Shown here: positions 20,016 through 27,404 of the stretch, piece after piece
How positions within the stretch are numbered: the first letter of the stretch is position 1
How the letters are laid out: each line of letters opens with the position of its first letter
Source: Acuticoccus sediminis
Lineage (GTDB): Bacteria; Pseudomonadota; Alphaproteobacteria; Rhizobiales; Amorphaceae
Assembly: GCF_003258595.1 (NCBI RefSeq)
Contig: NZ_QHHQ01000004.1
Location: 558,001 to 622,000, forward strand
Length of the DNA stretch: 64,000 nucleotides
Reading direction: 5' to 3'
Program-made: the position numbers and the translations under genes
The notes under the pieces: generated by a model
The model's input: only the letters and a program-made list of their open reading frames with translations
Told to the model about the DNA's origin: nothing
Databases searched by the model: none

Positions 20016-20090
20016 TCCCCGGTAGCTCAGCGGTAGAGCAACCGGCTGTTAACCGGTTGGTCGCTGGTTCGAATCCGGCCCGGGGAGCCA
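20016..20090 (+). tRNA. tRNA-Asn (GTT)
   Basis: A 75-nt cloverleaf with encoded CCA. Acceptor TCCCCGG pairs with CCGGGGA (20080-20086), the D-loop has AGCTCAGCGGTAGAGC, anticodon GTT is at 20048-20050 in a CTGTTAA loop, and the T-loop is GGTTCGAATCC. Its 3' 45 nt are reused as attachment site by the element downstream, which keeps the tRNA intact. Confidence 0.97.
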
Positions 20091-20094
20091 CTCG
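20046..20094. repeat. attL, 49-bp core
   Basis: This copy includes tRNA anticodon loop to CCA plus CTCG. It matches 34664-34712 at every position, and the flanking bases differ on both sides, so the limits are exact. Confidence 0.95.
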
Positions 20095-20133
20095 CATCAA
20101 GGGGTTAGACGCCACCCCTAAAATCCCTAAACC

Positions 20134-20176
20134 GAATGATCTACGCAGTTTCTACGGAAGAGCCCGTAGCTACGAG
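20134..20176. promoter_or_regulatory. left arm-type integrase sites
   Basis: GAATGATCTACGC (20134-20146), TTCTACGGAA (20150-20159) and GCTACGAG (20169-20176) all recur inside the right end at 34514-34584. The common core is CTACG. They sit 40-80 bp inside attL, as expected for arm-binding sites of a tyrosine integrase. Confidence 0.5.
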
Positions 20177-20352
20177 CAGATGCGATCACGGTGAGCGGAT
20201 GCCGATCCAGCAATCTGCAGTCACCCTACCCGCGGCCACCAAGCTACGTTGTGGCTTGGCGAGTCTCCCGGCCCGTGATCGCCATCGACGCACCTCCTCC
20301 GATGCGGCACACTCAAAGCGCGCCGAACGCAATCGGATGGTGGAAACCAGTG

Positions 20353-20544
20353 ATGGGATTTTCCAGGGGCGGCACAATCGCCACGAACGGTGACCTCAGC
20401 GTGGTCGAATGGGTCGGCAGCAATGTCGACCTGGGCTTTCAGAAGCCCTACGAGGGCCTAGTGAGTGGGCGCCGTGTCCAGGAGTTCGACACGAAGGAAG
20501 AGGCCCTACGCTGGCTCTATGGCGACGACACTGGCAACCGGTAG
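20353..20544 (+). CDS. small hypothetical protein of the element
   Basis: A 63-aa frame from ATG 20353. The product is mixed acidic/basic with a C-terminal segment DTKEEALRWLYG that looks like a genuine helix. The frame is open back to GTG 20191, but the extra residues are Pro/Ser-rich and unconvincing. The end overlaps the next small gene by 26 bp. No family recognised; it may be element cargo. Confidence 0.4.
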   Translation: MGFSRGGTIATNGDLSVVEWVGSNVDLGFQKPYEGLVSGRRVQEFDTKEEALRWLYGDDTGNR

Positions 20545-20767
20545 CCCACTTCAGCCGACCGTCATCGCAACGATCGGCGATCTGATAGACCACCGCTACA
20601 CGCTGACTGCGCACTGCCGACACTGCGTGCGGTCAGCCCTACTCGACTTGGATGCGCTGGCTGCACGCTTGGATCGGGATCGATCCTACGTCGCCCCCAT
20701 GCCGCTCAAATGCAGAGTTTGCGGAGCGCGAGATATTGCGGTGATCCTACATCCGCCGCGGCGGTGA
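20519..20767 (+). CDS. small zinc-ribbon-like protein
   Basis: An 82-aa product starting at ATG 20519. Two CxxC pairs, CRHC near residue 33 and CRVC near residue 67, are spaced as in a zinc ribbon, separated by a Leu/Asp/Ala-rich helix. It may bind nucleic acid. The gene overlaps the preceding small gene, suggesting one transcript. Followed by a 7-bp-stem inverted repeat. Confidence 0.5.
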   Translation: MATTLATGSPLQPTVIATIGDLIDHRYTLTAHCRHCVRSALLDLDALAARLDRDRSYVAPMPLKCRVCGARDIAVILHPPRR

Positions 20768-20781
20768 CGAGATCAGCGCGT

Positions 20782-20797
20782 AGCACAAAGTTGTGCT
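20782..20797. other. AGCACAA/TTGTGCT inverted repeat
   Basis: A perfect 7-bp stem with a 2-bp centre, 15 bp after the zinc-ribbon gene. It could be an operator or a weak terminator. The stretch 20798-21032 that follows shows no gene I can support. Confidence 0.3.
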
Positions 20798-21032
20798 GAG
20801 CCTACATGAGGTGCTCCCCGAAACTGGGACAGCGGCGATCACCCAATGCCGTCCATCCGCCGGCGTCACTGAAGGCGCGAAGCCTATCGCAAGGCATGGG
20901 GGCGGGCCTTCAAATGCCTCCACCGAGCGGCCCCGGACCGGTGAGGCCCACTTTTCACGCTAAACCGTAACAATTCTAGTTGAAGCAGGTCGACTCGGAA
21001 GCGACCCCGCTCATGCGCGAGATCGGAACCGC

Positions 21033-21260
21033 GAGCCGCATGTCGCGCTGAAGCCGATCGTCGAGGGGATGGGGCTCCAATGGGAAGCCCAGCAAAAACG
21101 TGTCCGACGCGATCCGGTTCTCGGAACCTGCATGTCCATTACGAACATGCAGGTCGGAGGGCAGGGGCGCCAGGTCACGACGATTCCTTTGCGCTACCTC
21201 AACGGCTTCCTTTCCGGGATCGACGTGAACCGCGTGCGTCGCACATATGGTTGCACCTGA
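21033..21260 (+). pseudogene. remnant of a P22-type antirepressor N-terminal domain
   Basis: The frame reads EPHVALKPIVEGMGLQWEAQ, then QKRVRRDPVL, QVTTIPLRYLNGFLSGID and NRVR, which follows the P22_AR_N (phage antirepressor) domain closely. It stops with TGA at 21258-21260, well before the antirepressor C-terminal region. No start codon in a family-like position lies upstream. An ATG at 21069 would begin inside the domain. So it is truncated at both ends. It marks former phage regulatory DNA at the left end. Confidence 0.65.
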
Positions 21261-21270
21261 CGGATAGCCT

Positions 21271-21509
21271 CTGGCCCCGCTGGCCCCGCTGCGGAAACGG
21301 CAAGCGGGGCCAGAAAACACCAATGATTTCAACGTGGCCCCGCTTGGCCCCGCTGGCCCCGCCTCAAAACTAGGGGTCGGGGCTGGGCCAGCGCTGGGCC
21401 AAACCCAGTCCCGCTTGGTCCCGGTCGGTCCCGGTCGGGAAATCCGAGTGGGACCGGAAAAACCTCAGGGTTTCTGCGGCCGGTCCCGCTGGTCCCGCTC
21501 GGTCCCGCT
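21271..21509. repeat. GGYCCCGCT dispersed repeat, left locus
   Basis: This stretch has at least ten copies of a 9-mer GGCCCCGCT or GGTCCCGCT. Two longer modules are seen: 21312-21363 shares AAAACACCAATGATTTCAAC with the locus at 28982-29095, and 21431-21509 is near-identical to 28499-28576. No coding frame of quality runs through it here. Confidence 0.75.
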
Positions 21510-21665
21510 AAATTTCGATAGAAACCGCATTTCACTCGGAATTGCGCGCGAGAGACCCCCACCGGTCCTGGCCCGTTCTCGGGAAAGCTCAGACCCACTC
21601 CTCATTGCTCATGCGAACTACAGCAGTCTAGTCTTGCTTTGTCATGACCACCAAGGATCTGAGAA

Positions 21666-21995
21666 TTGCCACTTTTCCTAAGGCCTCTCATTGCGTGTAC
21701 GCGCGCTTGCATAGTCGCTTCGGTCGTTGCCGTCGCAACGTCGTCACTGGCACAGGAAGTCAAAACCCTTGGAGATTGGAGTGACGCTACAAAAGAATCC
21801 AGAGTGAAGTTGTCAGTCAGGTGGGCGCTGGCAGTGCTGTCGGAGACAGAGCAGCAAGAGCTTGGTCGCCTAGGTACAGCACTTTTTGCATCGCAAATTA
21901 TGACGTGCGTCGACGAAGTCGCTACAGGTGACGAGTTCTCGACGATGAACTTAAACGACGTAGTGGTCGGGTGTGTTGTTCTGCTGCGACAGTAA
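21666..21995 (+). CDS. small secreted protein, possible cargo
   Basis: A 109-aa frame with an N-terminal export signal: basic start, hydrophobic IVASVVAVATSSLA, and a cleavage site after SLAQE-like sequence around residue 30. The mature part is about 80 aa, helical in appearance, with two cysteines (MTCVDE and VVGCVV) that could pair. TTG at 21666 is the start, with AAGGA 8 nt before it. It is antisense to the open 3' extension of the ParB remnant, and this strand looks like the real one. No family recognised. Confidence 0.5.
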   Translation: MPLFLRPLIACTRACIVASVVAVATSSLAQEVKTLGDWSDATKESRVKLSVRWALAVLSETEQQELGRLGTALFASQIMTCVDEVATGDEFSTMNLNDVVVGCVVLLRQ

Positions 21996-22120
21996 ATGGA
22001 AGTCGCCGCACATCGACCGCCATCGCAAGCGCTTTGAGGAACGGCGGAGTTCCTTCGCCTGTCCCGCGAGATACCTCTCGCCCCGGCTCCGAGGAAGGAC
22101 CCCGTATCGAGCTTCGTGCC

Positions 22121-22483
22121 ACGGATGACGTCCATGGCCTCTTGGGAGACCTTGGAGCCGCGCTCAGCGTCCCGCTGTACCTTGCGTTCGGACTGCCCGG
22201 TGGCGCGGGCGGTGTCGGCGGTGAAGCGGTCAGCCGAGGAGTCGCCAACTTGGCGACTCCTCGTGTGCTGGTTCTCCCCGTGCGTCGTCTCCGGGTGCAT
22301 CCTCTCGTAGATCGCCTTGCGCCGCGCCGTAAGCTCCGCCCGTTCGGACGGAGAGAGTTCGTTGCGGCACAGGTTCTCGTCGATCTCCCACAGTTCGGCA
22401 TCGACGCTACCGTCACGGACGATGAAGTCGGCTGACTCGGTGCCGAGTCGCTTCATCAGCCTCTCATTGGATTCGCCATTCAT
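22121..22483 (-). pseudogene. truncated phage ParB-like nuclease/partition protein
   Basis: Residues from the ATG at 22483 match the middle of phage ParB-like proteins: a fragment of the ParB/Srx fold (VDAELWEIDENLCRNELS), RRKAIYERMHPET, SRQVGD, DRFTADTA, ATGQSERKVQRDAERG and GTKLDTGSFL. The first half of the ParB domain is missing, and past 22121 the open frame (to 21602) turns into Ser/Thr/Cys-rich sequence antisense to a secreted-protein gene. So both ends are lost. It begins 7 bp after the XRE stop. Confidence 0.65.
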
Positions 22484-22490
22484 GGCTACG

Positions 22491-22721
22491 TCAGCGGCCC
22501 TTCTTCAGCCTCACCCCAGCCCCGCCACCGTTCTCGGCAATGAACTCGACGCCAGCGTCCTCAAGAGCGCGCTGGATCGCGACGAGATTGTTGATCGACG
22601 GCAGCCGCCGACCCTTCTCGAAGTCCCTGATGGTGCTCTCGCTCAGGTTGGAGCGCCGGGCAAGTTCAGCCTGGGTAAGGCCGATGAGCCCACGGGCGCC
22701 TCTTGATTGTGCCGGTGTCAT
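22491..22721 (-). CDS. XRE-family repressor
   Basis: The 76-aa product is little more than a lambda-repressor-type HTH: IGLTQAELARRSNLSESTIRDF with FEKGRRLPS is the classic pattern. No oligomerisation or LexA-type cleavage domain follows. It is divergent from a two-gene operon across a 110-bp region with two matching palindromes, so it probably holds that operon, and perhaps the element, in check. Lack of a cleavable domain means induction would need a partner protein, as with satellite Stl repressors (analogy only). Confidence 0.85.
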   Translation of the reverse strand: MTPAQSRGARGLIGLTQAELARRSNLSESTIRDFEKGRRLPSINNLVAIQRALEDAGVEFIAENGGGAGVRLKKGR

Positions 22722-22757
22722 CGATCCGTCCGCGTCTAACGTATTTCGTATAGCACA

Positions 22758-22820
22758 AACGAAAAGCGTTGACAGGTAACGAAATACTCGGATACCGTCA
22801 CCTATCAACGAAAACCGTTG
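22758..22820 (+). promoter_or_regulatory. two-operator promoter of the satellite switch
   Basis: Two AACG-N5-CGTT palindromes, 22758-22770 and 22807-22819 (the second extended to CAACG/CGTTG), lie 49 bp apart. The first overlaps TTGACA (22769-22774); GATACC at 22791-22796 is a fair -10 at 16 bp. The second operator would lie at the transcription start. The pattern suits repression by the adjacent XRE protein. Confidence 0.6.
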
Positions 22821-22831
22821 GAGGTATCGAG

Positions 22832-23104
22832 ATGCCCAAGAGCAATGCAAGCGAAGCGGTCCTCGCCAAGGACGACACCGTCGAAGTGCCGACGCTGCTC
22901 GACCTAGTCACCGAATGGGACTCGCTGGAGGCGCGCATCAAGTTCTACACGGCGGGAGCGGAATCCGTCGCTGGAGATGGCACCCGCCACTCGTGCGGCG
23001 ACGCGATGCTGCGCGCGAGCGACGACCTGATTGAGTTCGTCGACCAGTTCGAAGAGATGCTCAACGCTTACGCCGATGCGCATAAGGCGGAGGCGGCGCG
23101 ATGA
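22832..23104 (+). CDS. small acidic protein, first gene under the XRE switch
   Basis: A 90-aa acidic, helical product with GGAGG at 22820-22824 before its ATG. LLDLVTEWDSLEARIKFY and DDLIEFVDQFEEMLNAYAD look like two amphipathic helices. No family recognised. Its place immediately behind the repressor-controlled promoter, opposite the XRE gene, is that of a Cro, antirepressor or early regulator. It is coupled to the next gene by ATGA. Confidence 0.6.
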   Translation: MPKSNASEAVLAKDDTVEVPTLLDLVTEWDSLEARIKFYTAGAESVAGDGTRHSCGDAMLRASDDLIEFVDQFEEMLNAYADAHKAEAAR

Positions 23105-23346
23105 CGACCGACCTGAACGGCATCGAAGATCTCCGCAGCGTAATCGCTGAGGTCCTGGACGAGCTTGAGGAGACGCGGCAGCGCGTGTTTCTCATCAGAT
23201 TGGCGGTCACAAGTGATCTTCTGGGAAGCTACGGATCGGAGCCCATCGCTCAGGGCCTCGACGATCTTCATGTCGACATGGACCGCCACATAGCCTTGCT
23301 ACGCAGCGCAAGGACGGTGGCGAGGCAAATTGCGCAGATGTCGTGA
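23101..23346 (+). CDS. small helical protein, second gene under the XRE switch
   Basis: An 81-aa mostly helical product; IEDLRSVIAEVLDELEETRQ could form a short coiled coil. It overlaps the preceding gene by 4 bp (ATGA) and ends 30 bp before a bidirectional terminator. I do not recognise it. The pair is probably co-translated and may interact. Confidence 0.6.
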   Translation: MTTDLNGIEDLRSVIAEVLDELEETRQRVFLIRLAVTSDLLGSYGSEPIAQGLDDLHVDMDRHIALLRSARTVARQIAQMS

Positions 23347-23376
23347 CGGCTGACGTCGCCAACGCCGAAATCAAAG

Positions 23377-23405
23377 AGGGTGGGCGCCGAACTCGTGCCC
23401 ACCCT
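23377..23405. terminator. bidirectional rho-independent terminator
   Basis: AGGGTGGGC and GCCCACCCT form a perfect 9-bp stem around 11 nt, followed by TTTACTAT on the plus strand; the minus strand has CTTTGATTT after the stem. It separates the plus-strand switch operon from the convergent tape-measure operon. Confidence 0.8.
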
Positions 23406-23453
23406 TTACTATCTTAGGGCCAAGTAGAGACTGAGGCGGGATCGCCCCTCCCC

Positions 23454-26078
23454 TCAGTCAGGAACTCCCCACCCTCGCAGCGTGCGTGTCTTCCGGGTCT
23501 CTTTGTCGTGGCTTCTGGCGTCGGAGATGCTCGGAACGCTTCTGGCGACGCGGTCCGATGCCTTCCGGCTTTCCGCTCGGGCGATCGGCCCGGCTGTGCG
23601 CTCGACCGCGGAGTCGAAGCCGCCGTCAGCGTCGAAGCGGGATGCGATCTCAATCACCAGTTTCTCGATACCGCTCCCCGGCGCCGAGGCGGACGCTCCG
23701 GCCATCGACGGCGTCATCATCCGATCCATCATGGACTTGGTGCGGTTCGCGTCGAGGATCGTCCCGTTTGCGCCGGGGACGAACAGTTCCTTGCCCTGTT
23801 CGCCGACCATGTACGGCTGACCAGCGCGTACGGGGCCACCAGACGCTCGGCCTAGCAGTCCACCAAGAAGGCCACCGCCGAACAGGTTGCCGAGCGGCCC
23901 CTGACCGAACAGGGCGCCTTGCAGCACCATGTTGGCGATCTGCTTCGCGAGCTGCTTGAATTTCTCACCGGCATCCTCGGCGCCATCTCCAAGCGACAGG
24001 AGCGTGTCGAGGATCGGTTGCCCGATGGCCTGCGCCGCAGCCCCAACATCCTGCTGCGCCTGCTCCAGCTTCTGCTGTGCCGCAGCCGCTTGATCGGTCG
24101 CGTCGCGAAGTTCGAAGAGCTGCGAGACGAGCGCGCGGATCTTCTCTTCCTGCTGAGCGTCGACCTCGATGCCGGCAGCCTTGAGCTGGTTCAGCTTCTC
24201 TCGGACCAGCGCCTCTTCATCCAGGGCGTTGTTGATCGCATCTTGGTCGAACCCTGCCGCCTGAAGTTCGGCGCGCTTGTTCTCGATCTCCAACTCGCGG
24301 GCGAGTTCCTCGTTGACCCGCGCAAGCGCCTCGGCTTGGCGCATGGCATCGTCGGCGACCTTCGCACGATCGGTCTCCGCGGACTGAGCGGCCCGTTGCA
24401 GCTCACGCTCGGTCCCAGATCCCGGCGCCTCGAAGTGCATGGCGTCTTTTCGGGACTGCCAGCTTCCGCCCCATTCAAGGCCGTGCTTCCGCGCCAGCTC
24501 CGCAACGTTCACGGGCAGGTCCGTGACGAGCCTGTCACCCATCGGGTTCTGAGCCGGATTGATGTCGATCGCGTTGCCGAACGCATGGTTGGAGAGCGTG
24601 TTCGTGCCGGCGATGTTGCGGTTGTTGTACCCGCCGAGGCTTCGGATTTGGTAGCCCTGCCGCTCCAAGTCGTCGATCAGGCCCTGAAAGCTTCGCGCGT
24701 GCTCGGCGTTCACCATCGCCGATTGACCGCTCGCTGTGCTGATCCTCACGAGGCGCTGGCCATGCGCGCCCATGGTCCCCTCGATCGGCTGCGGCAGTCC
24801 TGAGGCCGTGGTGCTTCCAGTCGGCGATGGATGAACCGTGACAGACGTTGGCGCCGTCGTCGAAAGCTTCTGCAACTGGGCATTGGCACGGGACAACTCA
24901 TCCGTCAGAAGCGCCGCCTGACGCCTCGCAGCATCGATCGCCGTCGCGCCGGCATCGGCATCTTCAAGGCGCTGGACTTCGTCGTTGGCCGCCTGCCATT
25001 GCGACTGAAGCTGCTCAACCCTTTCAGTCTGCTTCGCGACCGCCGTCGCCTTGAGATCCGGGTCCAGGAGTGTGACGCCCGAGGTGTCGGCTATCCCCAT
25101 GGCGATGAGCCATTGGTTCAGGGAGCGGTTGGAGTCAGTGTTGCCGAGCGCCGAGAGGAACTTCTCGGCCGCGGCCTCCCACGTGGCGATGTTCCGACCG
25201 ATCTTAAGCACCCAGCTCGAAGTGTTGGTCAGGGCGGCGTTCACCCGCGACTCGATGATCGCGGACATTTCGGTGAAGGCATTGTTCACCTCGGCGGCAC
25301 GGTCGGCGACGTCACTGGACAGGACGATCCCGAGGTCGCGAGCGCGCTGGATGTTCGCGCGAAGCTTCCCCTCACCAGCATCCAGGAGCTGCACGAACTG
25401 CTCACCGCCGGTTCCGCCGAAGATTTCGTCCGCAATACGGATCTGCGCGGCGCGGTCGAAGCCTTCCAGCCGCTTGATGATGTCGAGAAAAAGTTCTTGC
25501 GGGTCCTTGAGCTTGGCCGCCAGCTCGTCTGCACCGTACCCGAGGCGGGTGAAGGCCTCAGCCGCAGAACCCTTGCCGGTGACCGCGAATTCGTCAGCGC
25601 GAAGCTGAAGCTCCTTGATGCCATCCGTCAACGCATCGATGCTGACGCGTTCGCGGGAGAATGCGTATCCGAGTTCCTGAAAGGCCTCGAACGAGATGCC
25701 GGCGCGCTTCGCCGCATCTGCCATGGCCGCGATGGCTGCGGTGGTGCGATTAATCTGTGAGATGGCGGCGCCGGCACCGACACCACCAGCAAGGCCGGCG
25801 AGGCCTGCCGCAGGGCCAAGACCCCCCAAGAGGTTCCGCGCATCGCCAAAACCGTTGCGCAGGGCCGCGAGCTTCCTTGAGACACCCGTCGTCGCCTGAG
25901 CGAATTCCCTCTCCATCACGTCAGCGGCACGCTTGGATGCCCGCTCGACACCCTTCATATTGTCGTTGACGCCCTTCCCCATCTTGTCGACCTTGCGCTC
26001 GACAGATTTGAGGGCTTTCTCGAAGTCGGCAACGCGGCCTTCGACGAGGATCGCTAATCTTTCGCTGTCGTCCGCCAT
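23454..26078 (-). CDS. phage tail tape-measure protein with internal M15 peptidase
   Basis: An 874-aa protein. Residues 1-110 are a charged helix then a Gly/Ala-rich hydrophobic stretch. Residues 340-405 and about 560-700 are coiled-coil. Residues 450-552 form an M15 (VanY/endolysin-like) domain with zinc ligands His498 and Asp505 in SNHAFGNAID and His548 in MHFE. The C-terminal ASGGPVRAGQPYMVGEQG with ELFVPG is the usual tape-measure tail. Tape measures set siphophage tail length and help DNA cross the envelope; the peptidase would cut peptidoglycan peptides. No other tail gene is in the element. Last gene of the long minus-strand operon. Confidence 0.85.
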   Translation of the reverse strand: MADDSERLAILVEGRVADFEKALKSVERKVDKMGKGVNDNMKGVERASKRAADVMEREFAQATTGVSRKLAALRNGFGDARNLLGGLGPAAGLAGLAGGVGAGAAISQINRTTAAIAAMADAAKRAGISFEAFQELGYAFSRERVSIDALTDGIKELQLRADEFAVTGKGSAAEAFTRLGYGADELAAKLKDPQELFLDIIKRLEGFDRAAQIRIADEIFGGTGGEQFVQLLDAGEGKLRANIQRARDLGIVLSSDVADRAAEVNNAFTEMSAIIESRVNAALTNTSSWVLKIGRNIATWEAAAEKFLSALGNTDSNRSLNQWLIAMGIADTSGVTLLDPDLKATAVAKQTERVEQLQSQWQAANDEVQRLEDADAGATAIDAARRQAALLTDELSRANAQLQKLSTTAPTSVTVHPSPTGSTTASGLPQPIEGTMGAHGQRLVRISTASGQSAMVNAEHARSFQGLIDDLERQGYQIRSLGGYNNRNIAGTNTLSNHAFGNAIDINPAQNPMGDRLVTDLPVNVAELARKHGLEWGGSWQSRKDAMHFEAPGSGTERELQRAAQSAETDRAKVADDAMRQAEALARVNEELARELEIENKRAELQAAGFDQDAINNALDEEALVREKLNQLKAAGIEVDAQQEEKIRALVSQLFELRDATDQAAAAQQKLEQAQQDVGAAAQAIGQPILDTLLSLGDGAEDAGEKFKQLAKQIANMVLQGALFGQGPLGNLFGGGLLGGLLGRASGGPVRAGQPYMVGEQGKELFVPGANGTILDANRTKSMMDRMMTPSMAGASASAPGSGIEKLVIEIASRFDADGGFDSAVERTAGPIARAESRKASDRVARSVPSISDARSHDKETRKTRTLRGWGVPD

Positions 26079-26099
26079 GTCGTCTGTCTCCTCTGACGG

Positions 26100-26474
26100 T
26101 TAGTTGAAGTAGCAGGTAAGGGGATCGTCGTCGTTCTGCGGGATATCGACCCGGCTACGATCCGCTGGTGTCGCGCCCATAGCGCTAAGACACATTCGGA
26201 GCTGCGCTATCGCGTTCACGCTCATCGCCGGATCTGTCGCAAGCCGCGCACGAAGCGTCGAGGCAACCTCGACAAGCACGCGATCCGCTTCGGTCAGCCA
26301 AGGGATCTCGGCGCGGAACCTGTCCCAAGCCGCCCTCTCGACCTCGCCGAACCAACTTGGCGCCTCAGCCAACGGCTTGAGATTGGGTTCTGCTCGGTCT
26401 TTGAAGCGGGCCGGATTCTTTGCAGACGCCCCGGTGACCCGAGCTTTCCCAGTAGGTATTCTTGGACGAGGCAT
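26100..26474 (-). CDS. terS: terminase small subunit-like protein (P27 type)
   Basis: A 124-aa protein: a basic, disordered N-terminus, then PSWFGEVERAAWDRFRAEIP, LTEADRVLVEVAS and a helical segment with the conserved spacing of P27-type small terminases. TerS selects the DNA to be packaged by a large terminase, which is not encoded here. In phage-inducible islands a lone terS redirects helper packaging. AGGA sits 10 nt before the ATG. It lies 21 bp before the tape-measure gene and after a 203-bp non-coding repeat region. Confidence 0.6.
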   Translation of the reverse strand: MPRPRIPTGKARVTGASAKNPARFKDRAEPNLKPLAEAPSWFGEVERAAWDRFRAEIPWLTEADRVLVEVASTLRARLATDPAMSVNAIAQLRMCLSAMGATPADRSRVDIPQNDDDPLTCYFN

Positions 26475-26677
26475 GTGCTGTTTGTCCTAAGATCTGAATT
26501 GCAGATGGGTGTAAAAGGGACCCCCGCCGGTCCGTGACTTGCGGGCTGCAGACCTCGAACATGCCCCCCCGGGGGGACTTGTTGCGGCGCTTCCGAAAAC
26601 TTGCCAATTAGGGTGGGAAAGGACCCCCGCCGGTCCAGCGGATCGCGGCCCTAACCTTTGCCAATACCCCCCACCCG
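26475..26677. other. repeat-bearing gap upstream of terS, candidate packaging site
   Basis: The only sizeable gap in the tail half of the operon. It contains two direct repeats of about 26 bp (26507-26533 and 26611-26636) that share GGACCCCCGCCGGTCC, itself with GGACC/GGTCC ends. Between them is a CCCCCCGGGGGG palindrome (26565-26576). TTGCCAAT occurs twice, at about 26611 and 26659. Packaging sites often lie in or beside terS. It could instead be an mRNA processing or terminator site. Confidence 0.45.
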
Positions 26678-26902
26678 TCACTGATGTGCCATCCCGGGCC
26701 AGCACGTTCGGACGTGGGCTCGCATCGCCTCACGGGTTTCATCGAGCCATGCCTGCTGCTCATCGAGCATCACGCGGCGTTCTTCGGATGTTGCGCCCAA
26801 GCGATCGGCGAGGTCATCGACGCGGGACATCACGGTTTCCTCGTGATCGTCCATTCGAGCGTCCACCATATCCATGGCCTGAGCGAGAGTGCTGGGCTTC
26901 AT
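26678..26902 (-). CDS. small coiled-coil protein of the element
   Basis: A 74-aa acidic helical protein (MDMVDARMDDHEETVMSRVD and LDEQQAWLDETREAMRAHV), probably coiled-coil. It overlaps the upstream gene by 4 bp. Small proteins of this kind are common near head and tail genes, but I recognise no family. Confidence 0.6.
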   Translation of the reverse strand: MKPSTLAQAMDMVDARMDDHEETVMSRVDDLADRLGATSEERRVMLDEQQAWLDETREAMRAHVRTCWPGMAHQ

Positions 26903-27210
26903 CGGGCATCCTTCCCATCGCGGCCGGCCTTAACCGCCAGTTGCCAGTTGTTTGAGGCGCCAGGGGCCTCACCGGATCGGATGTCGGTCAGAGCGATCCA
27001 CAGACTGCCCGAGGCGGTGACGGCATCGCCGCGGCTATAGTCGGCCGCCTTCTGATGGACGCCGCGGTACGCCAACCCCTTCGCCTCTGATGCTGCGACG
27101 CGCGCCTCCAGGACAGCGATCTTGCCAGCAAGGCGCGCCGTCTCTCGATCGACGTAGCCTTTGACGGCACTGACGATCTCGGCGCCGAACGCTTCACCAT
27201 CGAACTTCAT
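26899..27210 (-). CDS. phage-type protein with carbohydrate-binding-like module
   Basis: A 103-aa protein: an N-terminal helix (residues 10-45, a likely coiled coil) then YRGVHQKAADYSRGDAVTA, SGSLWIAL, APGASNNWQLAVKAGRDGK. The second half follows the short WYRG-GDxV-GSLW-W repeat seen in phage structural proteins and CBM5/12-like modules. It probably contributes to a virion or tail part. Start ATG 27210 overlaps the upstream stop by ATGA. Confidence 0.6.
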   Translation of the reverse strand: MKFDGEAFGAEIVSAVKGYVDRETARLAGKIAVLEARVAASEAKGLAYRGVHQKAADYSRGDAVTASGSLWIALTDIRSGEAPGASNNWQLAVKAGRDGKDAR

Positions 27211-27404
27211 TGCAGGCCCTCGTGAATGGCCTTCACTGCCGTCTGCGCAGTGTGGGCGGACCAATGGTCATTCCGCACCTCGGCATCACGCTGCAGGGCG
27301 TCTAGACGAGCCGCGAGCGGGGCGATCTCATGAGCAACAAGCTCTTTGATCGGCGAAGCGATCCCTTTCACCAGGATCGCCAAATCGTCGTTTGTCAGCG
27401 GCAT
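27207..27404 (-). CDS. small phage-type hypothetical protein
   Basis: A 65-aa helical product (LVKGIASPIKELVAHEIAPL). It overlaps neighbours on both sides: 4 bp with the downstream gene and 10 bp with the upstream gene. No family recognised. Its retention in an overlap chain is the main support. Confidence 0.6.
   Translation of the reverse strand: MPLTNDDLAILVKGIASPIKELVAHEIAPLAARLDALQRDAEVRNDHWSAHTAQTAVKAIHEGLQ

Noticed and set aside
21271-21509. CRISPR array
   Set aside because: The repeats are 9-bp units and larger modules without regular spacers, and no cas gene is present.
21602-22120. C-terminal half of the ParB-like frame as real protein
   Set aside because: The sequence turns Ser/Thr/Cys-rich and is antisense to a frame with signal peptide and Shine-Dalgarno, so I treat the ParB as truncated at about 22121.
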